Shown here: in pieces, positions 6,821 to 13,150 of the stretch
Numbering within the stretch: the first letter of the stretch is position 1
Layout of the letters: the number at the start of each line of letters is the position of its first letter
IMG/VR virus record: IMGVR_UViG_3300025118_000072
Span: 1 to 34,037 of that record
DNA: 34,037 nt
Source: a virus
Direction: 5' to 3' (one strand)
The notes under the pieces: generated by a model
What the model was told of the DNA's origin: nothing
Seen by the model: the letters and a program-made list of their open reading frames with translations, nothing else
Databases searched by the model: none
Program-made: the position numbers and the translations under genes

Positions 6821-7603
6821 TTAGTTAGTTGATTTTCTTAAAATAGAATGTTTAAGAGATTTAATAATAAAGTGTGGACAGGTTGATGTATCATATAGAG
6901 TATGATATTTTGGTTCATCAATATTGTCAAGGGCATGCGATAATCCCCGATATAGATCCATCATAAAGGGATCCTTTATCTTAGTGCGAGTCCAGAATAC
7001 AATAACATCCCTATGACCTTTCGTCACTTCATTTACCCGATGTGGTGTTCCAGTCCTATAGGTGACTGAACTACCTGCCGGAAGTTTAAATTTTTTCTCT
7101 TTACCATCGAACCATAGACAAAGTTCTCCTCCCTCGTAATCATCATTTAAGAATATCGTTGTACTGTAATCACCCAGGTCAGGATTGTCATGATGGGGAC
7201 GATAGTAACCACCAACAGAAGTTCGGGTTACCATTGGAAGTTCACTAGACTTTGCAGCAGTAAAAATATAGAACTCATTTTTATTATCAACTTGTGTAAA
7301 AACAATGTCCGATAACTGACGTTTTACATCATCATTAATTCTAAGTTGTTGATTTACTTTATTTTCTTTTTCACCAGTATAAGTTACATTTCCATCTTCC
7401 CAGTCTCCAAATCGATCTATCAGACGATAGATACAATCTACATCTTTCTTTGGTAGATTTTCTTCAATGATAAGATAATTACTCACATTTCTTCTCCTTT
7501 CATTTAACCACTCTTGAAACCGTTTTCTCCCCTTTTCTACTTTCCACCAAGGCGCATAGAGGGGACCATCATAATCCTTCTTCTTATCCAAAGGTAAATC
7601 CAT
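6821..7603 (-). CDS. 2OG-Fe(II) oxygenase, prolyl-4-hydroxylase-like
   Basis: A 260-residue non-haem iron dioxygenase that should use 2-oxoglutarate and O2 to hydroxylate a substrate. The double-stranded beta helix core carries the iron ligands H137 and D139 (in YYRPHHDN) and H188 (in GTPHRV), with R198 (in GHRD) as the likely 2OG-binding arginine. FLNDDYEGGELCLW is the strand pair typical of the P4Hc/PiuC group. The first 110 residues are specific to this protein. Such enzymes are frequent in marine T4-like phages; substrates (protein proline, nucleic acid base or other) are not known. It is inserted between the clamp and clamp-loader genes, and its start overlaps the upstream membrane protein gene by 20 nt. 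Confidence 0.9.
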   Translation of the reverse strand: MDLPLDKKKDYDGPLYAPWWKVEKGRKRFQEWLNERRRNVSNYLIIEENLPKKDVDCIYRLIDRFGDWEDGNVTYTGEKENKVNQQLRINDDVKRQLSDIVFTQVDNKNEFYIFTAAKSSELPMVTRTSVGGYYRPHHDNPDLGDYSTTIFLNDDYEGGELCLWFDGKEKKFKLPAGSSVTYRTGTPHRVNEVTKGHRDVIVFWTRTKIKDPFMMDLYRGLSHALDNIDEPKYHTLYDTSTCPHFIIKSLKHSILRKSTN

Positions 7604-7811
7604 ATAAATGTGATAGAGAGATTACTAATAGAAATGATATCATAGTAACAACATCCCAAGATTTTGTCCTTATAAAGTAAGGAATCGATATACAATCTCC
7701 TATCATTTGAGCACCAACACCGATAGTAGTGTTTACATGGAGAATAATAAAATAGGCAATGATTACAAGAAATGATCCTATAATCCTGCCCATAATATCA
7801 ATCTGTCTCAT
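7584..7811 (-). CDS. 75-aa multi-pass membrane protein
   Basis: A hydrophobic protein starting MRQIDIMGRIIGSFLVIIAY. Two clear membrane segments (about residues 9-25 and 55-72) flank a shorter hydrophobic middle with conserved-looking GAQMIGDCISIPYFIRT, possibly a third. Start at the ATG 7811 (an upstream TTG is rejected; an ATG at 7793 is possible), with GAGAGG upstream. It overlaps the preceding gene by 14 nt and the oxygenase gene by 20 nt. Family not recognised; role in the cell envelope is presumed. Confidence 0.7.
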   Translation of the reverse strand: MRQIDIMGRIIGSFLVIIAYFIILHVNTTIGVGAQMIGDCISIPYFIRTKSWDVVTMISFLLVISLSHLYGFTFG

Positions 7812-8088
7812 CAATTGTTACCCTCTCTTCATAAAATACCTCGCCATTTGTGCTTACCATTTGTTGCAACCAGCGAGAATCCATCTCCCTACAATATACC
7901 TCTAAAATCGAATCATGTCCATGTTCTGTTATCCACTTACGTGTCCATCTATCACCTGTAGTGTCACTTAACTCAGCATTATAATAGAAACCTTTATCTA
8001 CAATACCTGCGATAAATGTTTCCTCTGGTGTTGGTAGTTCTGGCGCAGTAATCATAAATGCACTGCGAATTTTATCCAAAATAGTCAT
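7798..8088 (-). CDS. 96-aa hypothetical protein downstream of gp45
   Basis: A soluble acidic protein starting MTILDKIRSAFMITAPELPT and rich in tryptophan and glutamate (DRWTRKWITEHGHDSILEVY). It is the first gene after the double hairpin that follows gp45, preceded by an AGGAGG at an atypically long distance (about 13 nt). No catalytic motif or membrane segment is recognised. It opens the run: unknown, membrane protein, oxygenase, gp44. Confidence 0.72.
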   Translation of the reverse strand: MTILDKIRSAFMITAPELPTPEETFIAGIVDKGFYYNAELSDTTGDRWTRKWITEHGHDSILEVYCREMDSRWLQQMVSTNGEVFYEERVTIDETD

Positions 8089-8123
8089 GGTCTTAAGGAA
8101 TCCTCCTATAATATGTTAAAATG

Positions 8124-8184
8124 AAAAAGGGATTAATCCCCCCCTATTGATTTAGTCCCCTCTATGATATGTATTATGATAGAG
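8124..8184 (-). terminator. Two consecutive hairpins after gp45, probable terminator
   Basis: Minus strand after the gp45 stop: first a 10-bp stem with one mismatch and a 5-nt loop (arms 8175-8184 and 8160-8169), then GGGACTAA (8152-8159) pairing with TTAATCCC (8129-8136) with one mismatch, followed by five T (8124-8128). GGGATTAATCCC at 8129-8140 is also a palindrome by itself. The intergenic gap (8089-8209) holds nothing else that I can support. Confidence 0.5.
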
Positions 8185-8209
8185 ACAACTACTTATTCTC
8201 ATAGGAACA

Positions 8210-8875
8210 TCATCCAAAAGTAGAATCGGGCTCCAAAGCAATGTAATAAGTAACGTCAATATTCTGATTCGAGAAACGAGACAGAAGTTTTTCTGATACA
8301 ACCACATCATAGTTGCCAGGAACAATCTTCAGATTCTCCTCTTTAAAGTTGAAGACAAACTCATTGTCAGTATCGCCAACAATAATAGAGAAATCATTAG
8401 AGGTATCGTTCTTCTTGTCACGAGCAACCAACTTGATTACACCATTATCACCAATAACGGAGATATCGGGAAGTTGATATACAGATGCAGCCTTCTTCAG
8501 TTTCTCCAGTTGCTGACTGGTCAGTTGGAAGCATACATCCTCAGAGGGAAGAGTAATTTCTTTCTCAGGTGGTGCAACAATTACAGATGGGTCTGCAAAG
8601 AAATACTTGGATCGAGAACGACCTTCTTTAATCACAACGAACTGATCATTCTGAAAATCAAGGTCAGGTGAAGAGTGGAGGGACAGACCGTTAAGGAACT
8701 GGTTCAGATCATAGATACCAAAGTCTTTAGGGAATTCTTCAGGCACATTGGCTTCAACCAAGATATTCTTCATGACAGAAATACTCCGGAGCTTCTGACC
8801 TTCCTTGAACAAGATAGATTGGTTGATAGAAGAGAAGTTCTTCAGAAGTAATACAGTGCTGTCTGATAATTTCAT
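8210..8875 (-). CDS. 45: Sliding clamp (T4 gp45)
   Basis: A 221-residue processivity clamp (T4 gp45 is 228). It forms a ring around DNA, tethers gp43, and in T4 also activates late transcription by gp55-containing RNA polymerase. The N-terminus MKLSDSTVLLLKNFSSINQS and the stretch GIYDLNQFLNGLSL match T4 gp45 closely. The second half shows the repeated PCNA-like fold but no catalytic site, as expected. It sits 51 nt after the DUF3310-type gene with no strong ribosome binding site visible. RegA, encoded downstream, is the likely translational regulator by analogy with T4. Confidence 0.96.
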   Translation of the reverse strand: MKLSDSTVLLLKNFSSINQSILFKEGQKLRSISVMKNILVEANVPEEFPKDFGIYDLNQFLNGLSLHSSPDLDFQNDQFVVIKEGRSRSKYFFADPSVIVAPPEKEITLPSEDVCFQLTSQQLEKLKKAASVYQLPDISVIGDNGVIKLVARDKKNDTSNDFSIIVGDTDNEFVFNFKEENLKIVPGNYDVVVSEKLLSRFSNQNIDVTYYIALEPDSTFG

Positions 8876-8926
8876 AATATTGAAGTAGATGAGATGTGTT
8901 GTAAAAGGAAACCAAGTCCTATAGAA

Positions 8927-9337
8927 TCAGTTAAATGTTTCGTAGTCACCCTTTGGTTGCTTAGTGATACCAGAGAAGTGGTACAGGAGAATACAATAAT
9001 GAATGGCTTTGAGAATGTCAAGTCTAGACTTGCCGCCCTTCTTACCAAACCGTGAGAGATACTTGATAGCGGTGGATCGACAGAATGGTTCTGCGTCACC
9101 AATACTATTAATCAAGTCAAGTGTCTGAGTTTTACCGTCTCCTGCATAATGTGCTCTGTACGTGCCGCTCAGATAGTCACGTACTTCTTTGAGGATTACA
9201 TCCTCTTCATATCTCCAAAAACCACTCGTATTACTAATATTCAAATCAATTGCGTCATTGTGGGGAAGAGGGGTATATTCATACCCCTCTTTAGGTAGTT
9301 CATTCATATAATCATACAATAGGGACCATGAGTTCAT
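8927..9337 (-). CDS. DUF3310-type protein
   Basis: A 136-residue protein whose C-terminal half (EPFCRSTAIKYLSRFGKKGG, then DILKAIHYCILLYHF) matches the DUF3310/SaV-like pattern of phage proteins, where a helix with NAIKY..R.G.KG precedes a second amphipathic helix. The family is widespread in phages and often called a nucleotide kinase without direct proof, so I give no activity. It overlaps the AAA ATPase gene as ATGA. An internal ATG (MNELPKEGYEY) could be an alternative start. Confidence 0.7.
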   Translation of the reverse strand: MNSWSLLYDYMNELPKEGYEYTPLPHNDAIDLNISNTSGFWRYEEDVILKEVRDYLSGTYRAHYAGDGKTQTLDLINSIGDAEPFCRSTAIKYLSRFGKKGGKSRLDILKAIHYCILLYHFSGITKQPKGDYETFN

Positions 9338-10404
9338 TTTACCACCGTCGTAGACTCTTTGTCAACCATTTGGAAATCAACATCTACTTTGTCATATAAC
9401 TCCATAAATGCAGACTTGGTTTCTTCATCAAATCGGTTGATACAAACCTCAAGTGCTTTGGCCTTATTACTAAAGATAGAATAAGCACGAACGATATGAA
9501 CCAGACGACGGGTGGAAATTATCTCATCGATACCACCATCATAAAAAGTCTTACGAATGATATCTGCCCAGTCAACCAAGTGCTTACAAAATTCTTGGTC
9601 GCTACAACTTGAAGAAAGAATTTTAATCTCGGTTGAAGAATTCGGATAAGACTGTTCAAAGGTTACACAAAAACGCTCAAGAAATGCTTCGTTGAGAACA
9701 TTAGTACCAATGAACCTACCGTCTTCTGAACCCTTACCTTTGGTATTGGCGGTAGCAATGACATTAAAACCGTCCTTGGGCTGGACAAACTTACCAATCT
9801 TTTTGAGGAAGACACCCTTACCTTCAAGGATAGACTGAAGACAAAGAATCTTATTAGAAGCCAGATCAACCTCATCTAAAAGGAGGACAGCTCCCCTTTC
9901 CAATGCTTCAATAACTGGCCCATTATGCCATACAGTATTACCATCAATAAGGCGAAACCCACCAATAAGGTCGTCTTCGTCGGTTTCGATTGTGATGTTG
10001 ACACGAATTAATTCCCGTTTGAGTGCTGCACAGGCCTGTTCAACCAGGAAGGTCTTACCGTTTCCAGAAAGACCTGTAATAAACGCAGGATAGAATAAAC
10101 GGGACTGAATAATCTTTTTAATATCCGCATAGTTACCAAACTTGACGAAGGTATCATCTTTTGAAGGGATAAGGTTTTGTTCGATTACAGGAAGAGCTGC
10201 TGGTGCTTTATAGTCTTGTTCCAGTTTGTCTTGGACAGTAAAGTTCCACTTACCACGACCGACTTTAAATTCTTCCAGCTTACGAGTGACGGTATTATAT
10301 GTGGTGTCGTTCATGACGCACCATGCACGAATGTCGGCAGTAACAACCTCAGTTCCATACAAGTTACTGAGAGAAGAAGTGATGTATTCTAAGGACAGTG
10401 CCAT
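9334..10404 (-). CDS. cobS: MoxR/CobS-type AAA+ ATPase
   Basis: A 356-residue AAA+ ATPase of the type annotated 'CobS' in cyanophages. Walker A is GLSGNGKT (residues 111-118), Walker B is LLLDEVD (174-180), sensor 1 is in VIATANTKG (215-223), and NEAFLERF carries the arginine finger. The first 70 residues form a separate small helical domain (WCVMNDTTYNTVTRKLEEF). In bacteria CobS/MoxR ATPases work with vWA partners; here the zincin-vWA gene lies immediately upstream, strongly suggesting a pair. A true cobaltochelatase would need a CobN subunit, which is not seen in the window. The ATG at 10404 is used; the upstream in-frame codon at 10428 is TTG. Confidence 0.9.
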   Translation of the reverse strand: MALSLEYITSSLSNLYGTEVVTADIRAWCVMNDTTYNTVTRKLEEFKVGRGKWNFTVQDKLEQDYKAPAALPVIEQNLIPSKDDTFVKFGNYADIKKIIQSRLFYPAFITGLSGNGKTFLVEQACAALKRELIRVNITIETDEDDLIGGFRLIDGNTVWHNGPVIEALERGAVLLLDEVDLASNKILCLQSILEGKGVFLKKIGKFVQPKDGFNVIATANTKGKGSEDGRFIGTNVLNEAFLERFCVTFEQSYPNSSTEIKILSSSCSDQEFCKHLVDWADIIRKTFYDGGIDEIISTRRLVHIVRAYSIFSNKAKALEVCINRFDEETKSAFMELYDKVDVDFQMVDKESTTVVK

Positions 10405-10429
10405 GTGTGTTGTGTGTTTCAATAACAAT

Positions 10430-10435
10430 ATTATA
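10430..10435 (-). promoter_or_regulatory. Possible -10 element before the AAA ATPase gene
   Basis: TATAAT 26 nt upstream of the ATPase start, just after the hairpin at 10443-10461. No -35 hexamer is found at standard spacing. Confidence 0.35.
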
Positions 10436-10442
10436 GGACAAA

Positions 10443-10461
10443 ACCACCCCTGCGTGGTGGT
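10443..10461 (-). terminator. Weak hairpin terminator after the zincin-vWA gene
   Basis: ACCACC pairs with GGTGGT around a 7-nt loop, followed by four T. It may only partly stop transcription between the vWA and ATPase genes. Confidence 0.42.
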
Positions 10462-10484
10462 CGTTGTGACAGTTTCTCAAGTGG

Positions 10485-12611
10485 TCAACTAATAATATCC
10501 ACAAACTGACTCAATACCTTTCTATTTAGAGACTTAGAGTTAAGATTCTTAACAAAGGCAGACTTAATCTGGGCCTTCGTTGAACCAGACTCAACATCAA
10601 AATCAGTATCATTACCAAGTGCAGAGGTCAACATACCAAAGTATGAGGTATATCCAGCGGACTTCAGAGCAACAAACTTCTCCTTTTTAATCTTCTTGTA
10701 AGCATCGTCGGTAATAGTGTCCGAGTAACGACGGACAAATCCTTTGAAGTCGCTATTGTTAGCGATACGGATGCCGATGGTATTAACATCAGGAAAAGTT
10801 TGTTTGAGATTTTTCAAAAGAATCTCAGTAAACCTCCAATAATCGTGGCCAATCTGATAAGTGTGTCCGGTCTTACGATTACGAACAAAGTCACCAGCAT
10901 AGACACGACATGTTCCCATACGATCGTCACCATAATAATTATTCAGTTTGAAGAATGGGAGAACATTTGCTTCACCATCAGTTAGAATAATTGTATTAAC
11001 CTTCTGAACCTTATTCCTCTTTTGAAACTGAGGAATCAATTCATGGAGACAAATAATGGCTTCGTTGAGGGGTGTTCCCGATAGTGAATATTGACTAGGG
11101 AAACTAAAGTCACTCCACTGAGTAATACTAAAGGCCACACGAAAGATGTTCTTCAGTTGGTTGTCAAGAGTTCTCTTGTTCACATCACTCGTAAGGAAGT
11201 GCATGAGACTGAAGTCAGGAGAAATCATAAACTGATTCTCAATACATTCTTGTACTTCAGAGTCTTCCCATTTATCAACATATCTGCATTGATCCTTTAG
11301 GTATCTATTAGTGAAAGTATAGACATCAAATGGAATGTTTACTTTGTCACAAAACCAAACAAGATTAAAGAGTTGTTTGATGGTGTCGAGTAGACTGTCA
11401 CCCATCGAACCTGACCAGTCAAGGATAAAGATAAGACCATGATTCTTACCTTCAGGAATTACATTGACCTTCTTAAATAGATCTTCGTTATACTTGTAGG
11501 TATGAAGTTTAGAACAATCAAGAGTCCCAGTCTTAGAAGTGAATGAACGTGAATATGAATCTGCAGACTTCTTACACTCAAACTCCTTTACAAGATAGTT
11601 AACCTCTTTACTAGCAGACTTCTTAAACTCATTGTAAGTATTGTTAACATTATCGAAGTTTTTGGGTTTAGTGAGTTTTTTCTTCTCACTATAAGGACAA
11701 TAGTATTCTTGAGGATTCTGTTGTTCGTACCAAGAAGTTTCTAGTTCCTCATGAATTTTCTTATTGGTAACAACAATCTGGGGAATATTAATCCTAGGGA
11801 CTTCAACATAATTAGAAAGTCTACTACCTCTAGAGATATCACCATTGAACTCTTGAGCTCCCTGTTCAAAGGCATTATCAGTCTGAACCTCCAATGAATT
11901 GGATGGATCAGTATGTTGAGAATACCCACCAGAAGTGTCGGAGTCACTCTCAATAGACGAACCCTCTTCATTACCATCATCTTGATTAGACTGGGGTTGG
12001 GATTCACCCTCACCAGAACCAGTTTGATTACTACTAGCGGGAATATCAGCAACCTTCTCTTTATCATGCTCATCTTTACAATATTTGTAAAGAGCCTCAG
12101 CAACCATCACGGTATCACTGAAAGTTTCAGACTCTCTCATCATATCGAGAATATCCTGTTCCTTCTTATCATGAACAGGAATATCAACAAACCTACCAAT
12201 CTTAAAGTAAAGATTAGCACGGTCAGCCAGATTCATATTACTAACATCTCTTTCCTCAATATCAAAGAAGTCATCTTCAGCAAGTTCTTCATAACCCTTG
12301 TAGAAGTCTTTTGCTAGACCGGGATACCGACGTTTCATCAGTTTCTCAATCCGTGCATCCTCAACCACATTAACAAACTGTTTGGGAATACGATCTTCCC
12401 AGGTCCAGTCATTAGGAGTATAAAGAGCGTGACCAACTTCGTGACCCACAAGCATATTATATACGTCATTAGATGCCAACTTCCACATAGGAAGTGTCAG
12501 GACACGTCTCTCTACATCAAACTGTGCGGTTTCGACTGTACGGTTCTCCACTACCAGGTCCTCTGTGGCAAGGAGCTTAGCGAGTTGTGACTTGATCTGG
12601 TAGTTGATCAT
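10485..12611 (-). CDS. Zincin-like peptidase/vWA protein (CobT-like partner)
   Basis: A 708-residue protein with three parts. Residues 1-200 look like a zinc metallopeptidase: HEVGHALY (H57, E58, H61) followed by NVVEDARIEK (E84/D85), the helix pair seen in CobT-like predicted peptidases. Residues about 200-265 are a Ser/Gly/Asp/Glu-rich disordered linker. The C-terminal part is a von Willebrand A domain with the metal-binding MIDAS DWSGSMGDS near residue 396, followed by a conserved TDGEAN strand. vWA proteins pair with MoxR-type ATPases, and that ATPase is the next gene. The ATG at 12611 is chosen over an upstream TTG. Usual cyanophage names are 'peptidase' or 'CobT'. Substrate and role are unknown; a chaperone-like or proteolytic remodelling machine is plausible. 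Confidence 0.88.
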   Translation of the reverse strand: MINYQIKSQLAKLLATEDLVVENRTVETAQFDVERRVLTLPMWKLASNDVYNMLVGHEVGHALYTPNDWTWEDRIPKQFVNVVEDARIEKLMKRRYPGLAKDFYKGYEELAEDDFFDIEERDVSNMNLADRANLYFKIGRFVDIPVHDKKEQDILDMMRESETFSDTVMVAEALYKYCKDEHDKEKVADIPASSNQTGSGEGESQPQSNQDDGNEEGSSIESDSDTSGGYSQHTDPSNSLEVQTDNAFEQGAQEFNGDISRGSRLSNYVEVPRINIPQIVVTNKKIHEELETSWYEQQNPQEYYCPYSEKKKLTKPKNFDNVNNTYNEFKKSASKEVNYLVKEFECKKSADSYSRSFTSKTGTLDCSKLHTYKYNEDLFKKVNVIPEGKNHGLIFILDWSGSMGDSLLDTIKQLFNLVWFCDKVNIPFDVYTFTNRYLKDQCRYVDKWEDSEVQECIENQFMISPDFSLMHFLTSDVNKRTLDNQLKNIFRVAFSITQWSDFSFPSQYSLSGTPLNEAIICLHELIPQFQKRNKVQKVNTIILTDGEANVLPFFKLNNYYGDDRMGTCRVYAGDFVRNRKTGHTYQIGHDYWRFTEILLKNLKQTFPDVNTIGIRIANNSDFKGFVRRYSDTITDDAYKKIKKEKFVALKSAGYTSYFGMLTSALGNDTDFDVESGSTKAQIKSAFVKNLNSKSLNRKVLSQFVDIIS

Positions 12612-12693
12612 GTGGTATTCTGGTCTCAATATAGCTATAATACATCCCGTGGGAACGGTTTGGGGGATGGGTCAGCCAGTTTGTCAGCTGTCC

Positions 12694-12699
12694 ATTATA
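12694..12699 (-). promoter_or_regulatory. Possible -10 element before the zincin-vWA gene
   Basis: TATAAT directly after the terminator at 12710-12738 and 83 nt before the vWA start. No -35 hexamer at 16-18 nt. The leader in between (12612-12693) contains a repeated GCTGAC and a small CCGT/ACGG hairpin but no visible coding sequence. Confidence 0.38.
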
Positions 12700-12709
12700 T
12701 AGAAACTAA

Positions 12710-12738
12710 ACCCCCCAAGGCGAGAAGCATTGGGGGGT
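12710..12738 (-). terminator. Intrinsic terminator after the gp46 unit
   Basis: A 9-bp perfect stem, ACCCCCCAA against TTGGGGGGT, with an 11-nt loop, followed on the minus strand by TTTAGTTTC. It separates the small genes behind gp46 from the zincin-vWA gene. The stem is symmetric, so weak action on the other strand is possible. Confidence 0.78.
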
Positions 12739-12769
12739 CTTTAATCAGTTTTCTCCTTGTAGGATTTAC

Positions 12770-12940
12770 TTAAGTATCTGTAAGAATGTGACGGCAAAAC
12801 CTCCTTGCTGTACTATCTATAATCTCACAATCCGAAATGCATTGGAAGTAATCTGTGACTTGATCGGTTGGTTCCTCAGTAGCGGTTTTTTCATCCCACT
12901 TCCAAGATGCTAGTTCGTTCCGTGATAAAAGGTCTTTCAT
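12770..12940 (-). CDS. 56-aa hypothetical protein
   Basis: Starts MKDLLSRNELASWKWDEKTA and ends CRHILTDT; three cysteines occur in the second half (CISDCEII, FCRHI). The ATG at 12940 is preferred to the in-frame ATG at 12952 because GGAG lies 7 nt upstream of it. A TATAAT element ends only about 20 nt before it. The protein is soluble and not recognised. It ends about 30 nt before the terminator at 12710-12738, so it closes the gp46 unit. Confidence 0.62.
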   Translation of the reverse strand: MKDLLSRNELASWKWDEKTATEEPTDQVTDYFQCISDCEIIDSTARRFCRHILTDT

Positions 12941-12960
12941 AATGTTCTCCATATCACTAC

Positions 12961-12966
12961 ATTATA
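12961..12966 (-). promoter_or_regulatory. Possible -10 element before the 56-aa gene
   Basis: TATAAT within CCTATATAATGTAG in the gap between two small genes. No -35 match at the right distance; the leader would be very short. Confidence 0.3.
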
Positions 12967-13009
12967 TAGGGAACTTTGTGTTACTTTACTAACATTTGTA
13001 AAACTGTAA

Positions 13010-13150
13010 TTAATGGAGATGAATAGTACCAGCCTCAGGATGAACGTGAGGGATAGTACTGTTATATGAATGGAACTGACCGTGAATAATTCCTCCACCC
13101 AGAAGAACGAAGAAACTAATCAGACCAATAAATTTTATATACTTAGTCAT
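13010..13150 (-). CDS. 46-aa membrane-anchored histidine-rich micro-protein
   Basis: The ATG at 13150 overlaps the gp46 stop (TAATG). The 46 residues start MTKYIKFIGLISFFVLLGGG: two lysines then a 14-residue hydrophobic stretch, a signal anchor or signal peptide. The remaining 25 residues contain six histidines (GQFHSYNSTIPHVH, then IHLH), a possible metal-binding tail outside the cytoplasm. The coupling to gp46, the clean charge/hydrophobic layout and lack of overlap with other genes make it credible. Function unknown. Confidence 0.68.
   Translation of the reverse strand: MTKYIKFIGLISFFVLLGGGIIHGQFHSYNSTIPHVHPEAGTIHLH

Noticed and set aside
9334-10404. Cobalamin biosynthesis function for the 'CobS' ATPase
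   Set aside because: Only the MoxR-type AAA fold is supported; the partner is a zincin-vWA protein and no chelatase subunit is seen in the window.
10405-10428. Earlier TTG starts for the AAA, vWA, gp62, Sm-like C and zinc-finger genes
   Set aside because: In each case an ATG a few codons downstream exists; in two cases (gp62, zinc finger) it overlaps the preceding stop, and none of the TTG codons has a clear ribosome site.
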